Origin: Nocardiopsis_C rhodophaea
Lineage (GTDB): Bacteria > Actinomycetota > Actinomycetes > Streptosporangiales > Streptosporangiaceae
Length of the DNA: 64,000 nucleotides
Assembly: GCF_039530945.1 (NCBI RefSeq)
Contig: NZ_BAAAPC010000004.1
Coordinates: forward strand, 281,484-345,483
Direction: 5' to 3'
Under the pieces are notes generated by a model, which saw only the letters and a program-made list of their open reading frames with translations, was not told where the DNA came from and did not search any database. Each line of letters begins with the position of its first letter. The first letter of the stretch is position 1. The translations under genes and the position numbers were made by a program. Below, piece after piece: positions 54,243 through 63,799 of the stretch.

Positions 54243-55421
54243 TCAGCGCAGCAGTACCAGCTGGTGGCGGACCAGCGCCCGCAGCACCTCCGCGGTGAGC
54301 GGCATCGGCGTCCCCGAGCGCTCGGCCAGTTCGCCGGCCGTGAGTTCGCGCCCGCGGGCCAGCTCCGCCAGGACCGGTTCGGCCACGGACGGAAAACGGT
54401 ACCGCCGACCGGACACCGTCACGCTCACCTGGGTCCCGTCGTGCTCCACCGGCGGCGTGAGCAGCGGGACGAACTCCACCCGCGTGTCGGGACCGGGCAC
54501 GTTCCCCTCCACCGCCCATGCCAGGGAGAAGGACCGGCGGCGCGGGAAGCGCGCGTCGCGCCCGTCCAGGAACGCGTCGACATCGAGCTCCTCGGCCGCA
54601 TCGGCCAGGTGCCGAAGAAGCTCGTTGTGGTGCTTGGCCCGCTCGTCGGGCGCGGCGAACCGCGGCAGGTCGCGGCGCATGAACTCCACCTCTTGCAGCC
54701 GGTCGAGCAGCGCCCGCGCCCAGTCGATGCCGGTGGCGCGGGTGAAGCCGAACGTCAGGTGCATGCTCACCCCGCCGGTGCCCCGCACCGTGTGCCACCA
54801 GCCGCGCGGTACGTGCAGCACCTGGCCGGGGCGCAGTACCCCGTCCCACACCGTGTCCTCGGGCGGGGTGTGGGTGTGATCGGCGTCCACCTTCATCGGG
54901 TAGGTGCGGCTGCCGTGGCCATGCACCTGCCAGGACTTCTCCCCGACCAGCTGCAGGACGAACGTGTCGTGGTCGTCCCAGTGGGTGTCGAACCCGTGCG
55001 AGTCGCCCCAGATCAGATACAGGTTGGCCTGCGCGCGCTCGCGGACCAGCCGCATCAGGTCGTCGGTGGCGGCGCGGACGGGAGGATGCAGCCGGTCGAT
55101 CCCGTCCATCACCAGGCTGGCGCCCTCGCGCAGCTCGCGGTAGAAGTCCTCGGGCCGGATGACCGAGCGCGCGGTGCCCGACGCCTCACCCGGCTCGGTA
55201 TAGCGCGCTGCGGGGACCGGCTTGCCGCGCTTGTGCAGACGCACACGGGGTGGTTCGAGTTCGCGGGTCCGCAGGATCTCGTCAAGATCGTCGAAGGTCA
55301 GCAGCGAGCGCACGGCGTCGGGTCCGAGGTCGGTGAAGATGACGTCCGACGACAGCCGGGCGGAGAGCAGATCGTCGCCGACGGCGGCGCGCAGCGTTTC
55401 GGTGAACAGGCGATCGGTCAC
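54243..55421 (-). CDS. JmjC-domain (cupin_4) Fe(II)/2-oxoglutarate oxygenase
   Basis: A 392-residue JmjC protein of the cupin_4 family. The iron ligands are His147 and Asp149 (DTHWDDHDTF), and probably His210 (HVPRGWWHTV). A lysine-containing stretch, EKSWQVHG, lies between. The C-terminal part (GRELTAGELAERSGTPMPLT) is a winged helix as in ribosomal oxygenases such as YcfD. Such enzymes hydroxylate side chains in proteins or peptides. Its place 121 bases after a small peptide gene suggests that the peptide is the substrate. ATG 55421 is well supported. Confidence 0.87.
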   Translation of the reverse strand: MTDRLFTETLRAAVGDDLLSARLSSDVIFTDLGPDAVRSLLTFDDLDEILRTRELEPPRVRLHKRGKPVPAARYTEPGEASGTARSVIRPEDFYRELREGASLVMDGIDRLHPPVRAATDDLMRLVRERAQANLYLIWGDSHGFDTHWDDHDTFVLQLVGEKSWQVHGHGSRTYPMKVDADHTHTPPEDTVWDGVLRPGQVLHVPRGWWHTVRGTGGVSMHLTFGFTRATGIDWARALLDRLQEVEFMRRDLPRFAAPDERAKHHNELLRHLADAAEELDVDAFLDGRDARFPRRRSFSLAWAVEGNVPGPDTRVEFVPLLTPPVEHDGTQVSVTVSGRRYRFPSVAEPVLAELARGRELTAGELAERSGTPMPLTAEVLRALVRHQLVLLR

Positions 55422-55450
55422 GGTCGGCCCTTTCCTCCGCGAAGTCGGTG

Positions 55451-55482
55451 GGCCGCCGGGGAGCAGGGTCTCCCCGGCGGCC
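55451..55482 (-). terminator. Intra-operon hairpin between peptide gene and JmjC gene
   Basis: GGCCGCCGGGGAG (55451-55463) pairs perfectly with CTCCCCGGCGGCC (55470-55482) around six bases. Placed after a precursor-like gene and before the enzyme gene, it may give partial termination so that more peptide than enzyme is made. Confidence 0.7.
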
Positions 55483-55542
55483 GGTTGCCGATGTGTCGGT
55501 CAGAGCACCGAACCGGATGTCCGGTGGGACATCGGATCAGGC

Positions 55543-55650
55543 TCAGATGAAGTCGGAACTGGAGTCCGTGCCGTCGCTGTCGCCGCCCGCGGTGATGTCC
55601 CGCGAGGTGATCTCGGTCAGCTCCTCGACCTCGACCTCAATCGGGTCCAT
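55543..55650 (-). CDS. Putative RiPP precursor peptide
   Basis: A 35-residue acidic peptide too short for usual gene finders. The first half, MDPIEVEVEELTEITSRD, looks like a leader (alternating Glu and Val/Leu/Ile). The second half, ITAGGDSDGTDSSSDFI, is a Gly/Ser/Thr/Asp-rich core ending in Phe-Ile, with no Cys. AGAGG (55660-55664) lies nine bases before the ATG, an excellent site. It sits 38 bases after a prolyl oligopeptidase gene and upstream of a JmjC oxygenase gene on the same strand. Beta-hydroxylation of Asp or another residue and leader removal by the peptidase are inferences. I know of no exact family match. Confidence 0.65.
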   Translation of the reverse strand: MDPIEVEVEELTEITSRDITAGGDSDGTDSSSDFI

Positions 55651-55688
55651 GTGCGTTCACCTCTCTTCCTGTGGGGGAGTAGGCCGTC

Positions 55689-57872
55689 CTACGCGGACCG
55701 GGTCCGCGGGGACAGCCCCGTTCGCGCGGCCGCGAACGCGTGCGCGTCGGCCGCGAGTTCGATGGCCCTCGTCACGGCGCGCGCCCCGTGCCCGGCATCG
55801 CGCTCGTAGCGGAGCAGGACAGGGCGATCCGGCGAGGCGGCGGCGCTCAGCGCCGCGCACATCTTGCGGGGGTGCGCCGCATCGATGCGGGTGTCGCCGT
55901 GGCAACCGGTGAGCAGTACGGCGGGGTAGCGGTGCCCCTGGCCGTTCAGCGCCCGGTGGTAGGGGGAGTAGGACATCAGCGCCGTGAAGTCGACGGGGTC
56001 CGATGCGGTGCCGAACTCCCGCGTCCACATCCGCCCGAGCCCCAGCTGCTCGAAGCGCGCCATGTCGGCCAGCGGGGCCGAGGCGATGACGGCCGAGCAG
56101 AGGTCGGGGCGCATGGTGGCCGCCGCGAGCACGAGCAGCCCGCCGGCCGAGCCGCCCGACAGGCACAGGTGGTCGCGCGCGCAGTACCCGTCGGAGACGA
56201 GCGCGTCGGCCGCGGCGATGAGATCCTGGACCGACCGGATCTTGTCGCGGTGGACGCCGCGCGGGTGCCACGCCTTACCGGCGTCGCCGCCACCGCGGAC
56301 GTGCGCGACGGCGTAGCGGCCCCCGGCCAGCAGCCAGGCCAGCACGGTCGCGCTGAACCCGAACTGCCGGGGGCGGCCGAACCCGCCATAGGCGTGCAGG
56401 ATCGTGGGACCGGGCGCGTCGGCGGATCCGGTGGAGAACACGGTGACGGGGACGCTCGTGCCGTCGGTCGAGCGGCACCACAGGGTGTGGCGGCGGGGTC
56501 CGCGGCCCGGCTTCGAGCTGTTGGGGGCCGCCGCGCCCGGGGCGGAAACGCGTGGAGCACGGGGTGGCGCGTGGAGGGGCCAGCTGTGGGGATGACGCTG
56601 ACCGTGGCCGAGCACCAGCACTGTCTGCTGTGTGGCGACGTCGGCATAGCAGAAGGAGGCCGAGCCGTCGGTCCCCGCCTCCAGCCGGGTCACCATACCG
56701 TCGCCGGGAAGCTCGACGCGGCGCAGGCGGCGGCCGTCGCGTGCGCCGTGTGCGGACAGCTCACTGATGCCCAGGCGTGTCCGGCTCACCAGGAGCTCGA
56801 TGTCGGCCGACCCTTCGGCGGCGTCGGCCGCGGTGGCGGGGCGCGGAGATCGTGGGGCGGAGCTGGTCACCGCGAACCCGTCGAGCGTCGTGCCGGGGTC
56901 CTCGGGCACGACCTCGCGCCACTGGGTGGGGCTCGGGTCGGCGGGATCGGCGACGCAGATGCGGCGGCGCGGCGCGTCCAGAGTGGTTCGCAGGTAGAGG
57001 AGGCCGTCCGGGCCGGCCTCGGCCTCGGACGCGATCTCCTCCCCGGTATGCACCGCGCGCAGCCGCGGCGCGTGCGCGCTCCCGCCGCGGAGGTCGGCGA
57101 TCCACAGGTCGTTGCGGTGGCCGCTCCCGTGGTTCTCGGAGACCAGCAGCCATCGGCCACGCAGCAGCCGGACGGCCGGGACGGTGCACGGTCCGGCGCA
57201 GGGGTGCACCAGGATGTCGGGGCGGCGCGGGAGGGCCAGGACACGGTGCAGCCACACGCCGTAACGCCCCTCGGCGCTGTCGCTGCGGACGTAGTAGAAG
57301 GCGGTGTCGCGGGGGGTGGGCAGCCATGCCACGTGGGAGCAGCGCACGCCCCGGATCGGTTCCTCGACGGGCAGCCCGTTCTCGGTGGACAGGACGCGCA
57401 GCGCGCCGCGCCCGGTGCCGCCGGTGGAGGTCTGCACCGCGACCAGGCGCCCGTCGGGACTGGGTTCCCAGGCGTCGAGGGTGGTGCGGCCGCTGGGGTC
57501 GTGCACGGCCGGGTCGAAAACCACGCGCTCGTAGCCGTCGCGGACGGTGATGAGGCGCGGGTGGTCCGCGCCGGCGTCGCGGCGGGTGGTGAAGGCGAGA
57601 TCGCCCCGGCGGACGGGAGGGGACCACAGATCGGTGGCGATGAGTCGGCGGATCCGGGCGGCCAGGCGGTCGCGCATCGGCCAGTTCGCGGCGGCCCGCG
57701 CGAACTCCCGTGCGCGGTCGGCGAGCCAGGTGCGGGTGGCGGGGGAGTCGGGGTCCTCCAGCCAGCGGTAGGGATCGGGGATGGGGTGACCGTGCAGGGT
57801 GTCCACCACCGACACGAGGTCGCCGCGCCCTGGCGACGGGGCGGGACTTTGACGAGCGGGCGCCGTGCTCAC
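55689..57872 (-). CDS. S9-family prolyl oligopeptidase
   Basis: A 727-residue serine peptidase. The N-terminal part (DPYRWLEDPDSPATRTWL) and the beta-propeller precede the C-terminal catalytic domain. The nucleophile is Ser575 in GGSAGG, with the likely Asp in GCHGDTRID and His in RDAGHGAR. The family cuts after Pro in short peptides, and some members remove leaders in class III lanthipeptide and other RiPP pathways. The small peptide has Pro only near its start, so cutting elsewhere or a different substrate is possible. It is first in the transcript behind the promoter at 57938-57967. Confidence 0.9.
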   Translation of the reverse strand: MSTAPARQSPAPSPGRGDLVSVVDTLHGHPIPDPYRWLEDPDSPATRTWLADRAREFARAAANWPMRDRLAARIRRLIATDLWSPPVRRGDLAFTTRRDAGADHPRLITVRDGYERVVFDPAVHDPSGRTTLDAWEPSPDGRLVAVQTSTGGTGRGALRVLSTENGLPVEEPIRGVRCSHVAWLPTPRDTAFYYVRSDSAEGRYGVWLHRVLALPRRPDILVHPCAGPCTVPAVRLLRGRWLLVSENHGSGHRNDLWIADLRGGSAHAPRLRAVHTGEEIASEAEAGPDGLLYLRTTLDAPRRRICVADPADPSPTQWREVVPEDPGTTLDGFAVTSSAPRSPRPATAADAAEGSADIELLVSRTRLGISELSAHGARDGRRLRRVELPGDGMVTRLEAGTDGSASFCYADVATQQTVLVLGHGQRHPHSWPLHAPPRAPRVSAPGAAAPNSSKPGRGPRRHTLWCRSTDGTSVPVTVFSTGSADAPGPTILHAYGGFGRPRQFGFSATVLAWLLAGGRYAVAHVRGGGDAGKAWHPRGVHRDKIRSVQDLIAAADALVSDGYCARDHLCLSGGSAGGLLVLAAATMRPDLCSAVIASAPLADMARFEQLGLGRMWTREFGTASDPVDFTALMSYSPYHRALNGQGHRYPAVLLTGCHGDTRIDAAHPRKMCAALSAAASPDRPVLLRYERDAGHGARAVTRAIELAADAHAFAAARTGLSPRTRSA

Positions 57873-57937
57873 CGCAGGAGGATCGGTCGACGGGCGAGGG
57901 CGGGGGGCAGGCCATGGTGTCGGTTACGCACGCCCAC

Positions 57938-57967
57938 ATCCTTTAAGCGCCCTGTGACGGCGGTCAA
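57938..57967 (-). promoter_or_regulatory. Predicted promoter of the oligopeptidase/peptide/JmjC unit
   Basis: On the minus strand TTGACC (57962-57967) and AAGGAT (57938-57943) are separated by 18 bases, close to the actinobacterial vegetative consensus TTGAC/TAGGAT. Confidence 0.5.
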
Positions 57968-58566
57968 GTAGTAGCTGACTGGCTGTAGGTAACAGAAAGC
58001 TGCCCTTCGGGTAAGGGAAATATCCTGAAATACCCCATTCGAACTGCGGAAATGTGCGGAGGAGGGGTGTGCGGCGCGCGCCCGATTGCGACTTCCAGGA
58101 TGGAATATCCTCACTCCCCGGAGTCATTCCCGTGGGCGCCGCGCCTCCCCTGCGGCGGCGCGGCGTTCCCGTGCACGCCCCGTCCTTCTCGGCCGCACCG
58201 GGTGGTTCCGGCATTCGAGATCCTCACGACATTGACCGTTCTGCCGTGTCTCGTGCCTTTCGCGACCTCGCCCCGATCATCGGCGTCCCACGGTGGCGCC
58301 GGGCCGTTCGACGACGTGGGGTGACCCCTGCGCTCGCTGGCCGCCCGGCCCGGTCTCCGCTGGGCCGCGGGGTGGCGACGGCGCGGCCGGCCCCGGCGCC
58401 GGTCGACCTCGTGAGCCAGCGGGACCGACTTCGGTCACGGCGTCGCATCCCAATGGACGATGCGCCCTGGCCGCCACACCCCGTAGCGTCGGGTGATGCC
58501 CGGTGCCGCCGGAACGCCCCGAACCCGGCGGCGTACGTCGATGTGGAAAAGCGAAGAGACCGCGCT
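57968..58566. other. Intergenic DNA
   Basis: About 600 bases without a supported gene. The frame that runs through to the YqeB-like gene has irregular composition before 58567. AT-rich stretches near 57990-58060 may hold divergent promoters. Confidence 0.4.
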
Positions 58567-59265
58567 ATGGAAACCCCGATGACCCCGAGTAGGAACACCA
58601 CCGTCGTCAGTGAACGGGTGTGGTGGATCGGACTCCCACTGATCGGCGCCGGAGGGGGATGGCTGGTCAAATCCGTGGCCGGGTGGGTCGCCTCCCTGGA
58701 GTGGGCGCCGTTCCAGGGGCCGTTCCGGCTCATCGCGTCCCTGCCCGAGCCGGTCGCCACCATCGGTGCCCTCGTGCTCGGCGCGGCCGCCGGGCTCGTC
58801 CTCGCGTTCTTCTGGTGGCTGGGGAGCCTGTCGGTCACCGTCACCGATGACGCCGTCGAGCTCAAGCGCGGCGACAACGTGCAGGAGATCCACCGCGCGT
58901 CGGTCAACGCGGTCTTCCTCGACGGCAAGGACCTGGTGCTCCTCGGCGGCGGTACGCGGGAGCTGGCCCGGGAGAAGAACGACCTGGACGCCACAGCCCT
59001 GGAGAACGCCTTCAGCGCTCACGGCTACACGTGGCTGTCCGGGGGAGACCCCCACCGCGACGATTTCCGCCGCTGGGTACCGGGCATGCCCGAGCTCTCG
59101 CCGGGAGCACACGCCCTGTTCAAGGCCCGCCAGCGGGCGCTGGATAACGACGACGGGGACGACGCCGCGGAGCTCCGCCAGGAGCTGGCCAAGCTGAACC
59201 TCGTCGTCCGCGACGAGAAAAAGCGCCAGTACTGGCGCGCCATGGACACCGGCGAACGCCCCTGA
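58567..59265 (+). CDS. YqeB-like membrane protein
   Basis: A 232-residue protein with two membrane helices (GLPLIGAGGGWLVKSVAGWV and GALVLGAAAGLVLAFFWWLG). A PH-like strand region follows (LSVTVTDDAVELKRGDNVQE), then a soluble part (AREKNDLDATALENAFSAHG) and a helical C terminus (LRQELAKLNLVVRDEKKRQY). The layout resembles proteins annotated YqeB in actinomycetes; the function is unknown. ATG 58567 or ATG 58579 may be the start. Confidence 0.65.
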   Translation: METPMTPSRNTTVVSERVWWIGLPLIGAGGGWLVKSVAGWVASLEWAPFQGPFRLIASLPEPVATIGALVLGAAAGLVLAFFWWLGSLSVTVTDDAVELKRGDNVQEIHRASVNAVFLDGKDLVLLGGGTRELAREKNDLDATALENAFSAHGYTWLSGGDPHRDDFRRWVPGMPELSPGAHALFKARQRALDNDDGDDAAELRQELAKLNLVVRDEKKRQYWRAMDTGERP

Positions 59266-59370
59266 CGCGTGCCGCCGCCTGGGGCCGCGCCGTCGCGCGA
59301 CGGGGATGGGCGACACGGTGACCCGTGTTTTTCATCCAACTCTCAGGACCGGTCGCCACCATCGGGCCGC

Positions 59371-61416
59371 ATGGCAGAAGAACCGACCGACATTCCCGAG
59401 TCCCCCACCCCGGCCGCCCGGAGCCCGCCGCCCCGCCCAGGGCGGGGGGTGACCGCGATCGCCGCCTGTCTCGGCGTCGCCGCGGCAGTTCCGCTGGCCG
59501 TCGCCGCCGCACCACCCCCACCGTCACCGGTCCGGGTCGAGGACGGCGCGGTCGTCGTCCCCATTGATGGCGGCGAGGCCGTGGTCGACCCGGCCACCCT
59601 GGCGGTCGCCGCCCGCCCCGACAGCGGCGGCCGCATCACGCTGTCCGACGCCGCCAAGCAGGACCTGGGCGACCCCGATGCTCTCACCATCGGCCCCGGG
59701 GGCGCGCGCTGGTCGTACCCCGACCGAGGGTTCGACGCCAGCGCCACGGCCGAGCAGGGCCGCCTCTCCATCGAGGTGCGCGCCACCGCGGGCGGCGACG
59801 ACCCCGACTCCACGCTGACCTGGCCGGTCACCGGCACCGACCCGGCCGCCTCCGCTGTCCGGTTCCCGCGCGGGGAAGGCCTGTCGGTCCCGCTCGACGA
59901 CGATTTCTTCACCTCCGAGGACGCCGGTCTCGCCGGTGCGGACATCGCGATGTCCTCGGGGCTGACCCTGCCCTTCTGGGGTACCGCCATCGGCGGCCTC
60001 GGCGCGAGCTACACCGTAGGCGACGACGGCATCGGCACACTGCTGCGCTTCGTCTCGGACACCGGTCGACTGTCCAACGAGGCCGAACACACCTTCTCCG
60101 CGCGGTCCGGGACGCTCAAGTACGCTGTCACCTTCGCCCTCACCGGTCCTGAGCCCACCGCCGCGGCGGCCGACTACCGCGCCCTGCTCACGGAGCGCGG
60201 GCAGCTCGGCTCGCTGAAGGCGAAGATCGCGAACAACCCCGAGGTGGGCAAACTCATTGGGGCCTTCCACGCCTACACGTGGGGCAGCGGGCGCCGCGCT
60301 GCCGCCGTCGAGAGAATGCGCGAGCTGGGCATCGACCGCATGTGGCTCGGCTACGACGCCGACGGCGCCCCATGACCGCCGACGCGGTGCGCGCCGCCGA
60401 CGACGCCGGCTACCTCGTCGGCCCCTACGATTCCTGGGCCAACGCCCAGGACCCCGCCGAGTCCGACGCGCCCACGTCGACCTGGCCTGAGGGCGTCTAC
60501 CCGGGGGACTGCGTCATCGGGGCCGACGGCCGGCCCAAGGCGGGCTTCCACGACCGCGGCTGCTATCTCAGCTCCCAGGCCATCGCCGACAACGACGCCA
60601 CCCGCGCCTACCTGGACGACCGTGTCAAGGAGATGACCGCCAACGGTGCCACGAGCTACTTCCTCGACGTGGACGCCGCGGGGGAGCTCTTCGACGACTA
60701 CAGCCCCGACCACCCCATGACTCGGGCCCAGGACCGTGGCAACCGCATCGAACGTATGGGCCGCCTGTCGGAGGAGGACGGCCTCGTGCTCGGTTCGGAA
60801 TCGGCCGTCGGTTGGGCCAATCAGGTCATCGCGTTCAGCCACGGCTCCTTGACACCGGTGGCTGACGGACTGTGGGCGGTCGAGCGCGACCGGGAGAACT
60901 GGGGCGGGTACGCCCCCGGCGAGCGGTCCCAAGTTCTTCTTCCAGCCCGCGACCCTGCCCGAGAACGTCGCCACGGCCATGTTCGACCCCGCCTACCGGG
61001 TGCCGCTGTCCCAGACCGTCCTGCACGACGCGGTGATCAGCACCGACCGCTGGGAGCTGCCCCTGTACAAGCTCCCCCACCAGGCGCGTGACCGCATCCT
61101 GCTCGCGATGCTGTACAACACGCCGGTCAACCTCGTGCTGAACGACGACGAACTCGACTCCCACGGCGAGCAGATCGCCGAGCTCCAGAGGTTCTTCCAC
61201 CCCCTGCACGAGGCGGCGGCCACCGAGCCGATGACGGGGTTCGACTACCTGTCCGGGGACAACCTGGTCCAGCGGACCGAGTTCGGCGACGGCGCCCTCA
61301 CCGTGACCGCCAACTTCGGCGACACGGCCCATCCCGCGTCCGGTATCCCGGGCGGCTGCGTCGAGGCGAGCGTGAACGGCGGCCAGCCCCAGCGGCTCTG
61401 CCCCGGCAACGGGTAG
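59371..61416 (+). pseudogene. Secreted glycoside hydrolase with two compensating frameshifts
   Basis: A protein of about 680 residues split over two frames. Part one (59371-60375) has a signal or anchor, a beta-rich domain and HAYTWGSGRRAAAVERMREL. Near 60370 the frame shifts by one base at GCCCCATG. Part two (about 60370-60930) continues MTADAVRAADDAGYLVGPYD, FHDRGCYLSSQ, SYFLDVDAAGELFDDYSP and LVLGSESAVGWANQ. Near 60930 it shifts back and part three ends PKFFFQPATLPENVATAMFD. The Asp (FLDVDA) and Glu (GSESAVG) suit a retaining hydrolase of a GH101/GH129-like type. It is either a pseudogene or carries two sequencing errors. Confidence 0.75.
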
Positions 61417-61534
61417 GAACCGGCCCCCGGGGGGACCCCGTCGCCGCAGCGCGGGGGGTCCCACGCGCCGCGGAAGCGGCCGTGCTCCTCGGAACGCCGC
61501 CGCAGCCGCTGATCCGGGGGAGCGGGTCGGCGGG

Positions 61535-62182
61535 CTACACCCACCCCGCGTCGTGGGCGAGGATGGCCGCCTGGACGCGGTTGGTCATGGCGAGCTTGGA
61601 CAGGATCCGGCTGACGTGCGCTTTGACGGTGGCTTCGCGCATGCCCAGTTCGCGGCCGACCTCGGCGTTGGACATACCGCGGGCGATCGCGATGAGGACG
61701 TCCCGTTCGCGGTCGCTGAGCACCTCCAGCCGCTTGGCCGCGACCGGGGCCTCATCCGAGGCCGGGGCGGCGAAACGCTCCAGCATGCGCTTGGTGACAC
61801 TGGGGGCGAGCATGGCGTTGCCCTCGTCGATGGTGCGCACGGCCGCGATGAGATCGCGGGGCGGGGTGTCCTTGAGGAGGAAGCCCACGGCCCCGGCACG
61901 CAGCGCTTGGTGGACGTACTCGTCCAGGTCGAAGGTGGTCAGGAGGACGACCTTGGGCGGGTCGGGCAGGGCGGTCAGTTCGGTGGCGGCGGTCAGGCCG
62001 TCGACACCTGGCATGCGGATGTCGAGGAGCACGACGTCGGGTTGGAGTTCGCGGGCCAGCCGCACCGCCTCGGCGCCGTCGGATCCCTCCCCGACGACCT
62101 CGATGTCGTCGGCCGAGTCCAGGATCATTCTCAGGCCCGAGCGGACCAGCTGCTCGTCATCGATCAGAATCGTGCGGATCAC
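61535..62182 (-). CDS. NarL/LuxR-type response regulator
   Basis: A 215-residue regulator. The receiver domain has the phospho-acceptor Asp in VVLLDIRMPG near residue 54 and the Lys in GFLLKDTPP. The C-terminal LuxR helix-turn-helix is LSDRERDVLIAIARGMSNAE and VKAHVSRILSKL. GTG 62182 lies inside the end of the kinase gene, a 26-base overlap, so the pair is cotranslated. It probably controls the ABC transporter genes that start at 63800. Confidence 0.93.
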   Translation of the reverse strand: MIRTILIDDEQLVRSGLRMILDSADDIEVVGEGSDGAEAVRLARELQPDVVLLDIRMPGVDGLTAATELTALPDPPKVVLLTTFDLDEYVHQALRAGAVGFLLKDTPPRDLIAAVRTIDEGNAMLAPSVTKRMLERFAAPASDEAPVAAKRLEVLSDRERDVLIAIARGMSNAEVGRELGMREATVKAHVSRILSKLAMTNRVQAAILAHDAGWV

Positions 62183-63455
62183 CCGCGTTGTCCCCCGTCT
62201 CTTCCGGCACATGCTCCCCCACAGGCAAGATAGCGCGTACCTGCCACCCGCCGTCCGGGTACGGGCCCGCCGACAGGCTGCCGCCGGCCAGCGCGACGCG
62301 CTCGCGCAGCCCCGCGAGACCATAGCCGCTGCTGGGCGGGGGTTCCGGGCGCGGACCGGTGCTGGGGGCGGGGGGAGCGTTCGTGACCACGATCTCCAAA
62401 TCATCGTCACCGTAGTCCATGCGGACCACCACCGCGCCGCCGCGCGCGTGTTTGCCCGCGTTGGTCAGTGCCTCCTGCACCGTTCGGAAAGCGGTGCGCT
62501 CCAGCTGGGCGGGCAGGGGGCGCGGGGTGCCGGAGGTGCGCCAGTCGATCTCCATTCCGGCCGCCCGCCAATCCGAGATCAACCGAGCGAGATCGGCGAG
62601 GACGGGCTGCGGGGCGGTGGGCGCCTCGGAGGCGGGGTCGTCGCGCAGCACGCCGAGGATCTCGCGGAGTTCCGACAGGGCCTCCCGGCCGGTGTTGCGG
62701 ATCAGCCCGGCGGTCTCGACCGTCTTGGCGTCGGTGGCGGAGACCTCCAGCCCGCCGGCGTGCAGAACCATCAGGCTCACCCGATGGGCCACGACGTCGT
62801 GCATCTCACGGGCGATACGGGTGCGCTCGGCCGTGATGGCGCGGTCGGCCATGAGATGCTGTTCGCGCTCCAGCCGCTCGGCGCGCTCCTTCAGGTTGTC
62901 GATCAGCTGGCGGCGGGTGCCGACCCACAGTCCGGCGGTGAGGGGGAGCGCGATGAACACGATCCACACGCTCACCGTCGCGAACACGGCGCCATCGCTG
63001 AACGCGTAGGCCGTGGCTGCCCCGACCACCATGATCAGGGTCCAGCTGGCCAGCCGCCGCCGGTTGGAGAACCAGGCGGCATAGGAGTAGAGCGCGATCG
63101 CGACCGGTACCGGGTTGCCGAGCAGGACGAGCATGAGCGCTGCGGCGGCCAGCAGGAGGTGGGGGCGGGTGCGGCGGAACAGGATCGTGCCCGCGACCGC
63201 CGTGGGGATGACGACGAGGGTGCCCCCTATGGCCACCAACTGGATGGTCCGCCCGACGGGCTCACCGATGAGCGCCAGCACCGGGGCGGCCAGCCCCGAC
63301 TTCGAGGTGACGGTGAAGAACGTAATCCACGGCCAGAAGGCGATCGCGTAGAACCAGTCGGCGAACCGGTAGCGGCGGTCCCACCACCAGCCCCAGATCC
63401 GCACCGGCCTTTTCCCGAAGGCGCGCCGCAGTTTCTCTCCCTCACCATGGAACAT
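62157..63455 (-). CDS. Sensor histidine kinase (HisKA_3)
   Basis: A 432-residue kinase with about six membrane helices in the first 180 residues and no large outer domain. The phospho-acceptor His is in REMHDVVAHRVS, and the ATP-binding part has QEALTNAGKHARGG and SGYGLAGLRERV. It works with the regulator encoded directly downstream. Such intramembrane-type kinases often sense cell-envelope damage or peptide antibiotics, and the divergent ABC ATPase gene agrees with that. Confidence 0.93.
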   Translation of the reverse strand: MFHGEGEKLRRAFGKRPVRIWGWWWDRRYRFADWFYAIAFWPWITFFTVTSKSGLAAPVLALIGEPVGRTIQLVAIGGTLVVIPTAVAGTILFRRTRPHLLLAAAALMLVLLGNPVPVAIALYSYAAWFSNRRRLASWTLIMVVGAATAYAFSDGAVFATVSVWIVFIALPLTAGLWVGTRRQLIDNLKERAERLEREQHLMADRAITAERTRIAREMHDVVAHRVSLMVLHAGGLEVSATDAKTVETAGLIRNTGREALSELREILGVLRDDPASEAPTAPQPVLADLARLISDWRAAGMEIDWRTSGTPRPLPAQLERTAFRTVQEALTNAGKHARGGAVVVRMDYGDDDLEIVVTNAPPAPSTGPRPEPPPSSGYGLAGLRERVALAGGSLSAGPYPDGGWQVRAILPVGEHVPEETGDNAGDPHDSDR

Positions 63456-63799
63456 GTGCCGGAGTCTATGGCGCGCTCAGCAGCGGTCCTTCGCCTGGTC
63501 AACGGCGTTTCCCGCAGCTCAGGCGAAAGTCGGCCCCGGCGCGTTCGCGCAGGTCACAGGCGTTGAGTCGGGTGAGGCCGCTCGGGTTGGGGCAGGGCGG
63601 CACCGACGAAAGTCGGTAGGGGGCACCCAACGAAGGCGTCGTTGGCGCCGCCGCGCCGTACTTTCGGCCACCGCGAAGATCGGCACTCCGGCCGAGGAAT
63701 CGGTGACCTGCGCGGACCTAGCGTTGTCCGTGTTGCCGCGAGCCGTGCCCCCGCTCGCCGCAGGAATCGCGACACCGCCTATTCTCAGGAGAACCCATC
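63456..63799. other. Divergent promoter region with nested inverted repeats
   Basis: CGAAAGT (63607-63613) faces ACTTTCG (63660-63666), and inside this CCAACGA (63627-63633) faces TCGTTGG (63639-63645). These could be operator sites for the nearby response regulator. No gene is seen. Confidence 0.45.

Noticed and set aside
55740..57971. A 743-codon open frame on the plus strand
   Set aside because: It is antisense to the prolyl oligopeptidase, whose catalytic residues are intact.
61482..63566. A 694-codon open frame on the plus strand
   Set aside because: It is antisense to the kinase and regulator genes and has Arg/Ser-rich low-complexity composition, the usual shadow in GC-rich DNA.
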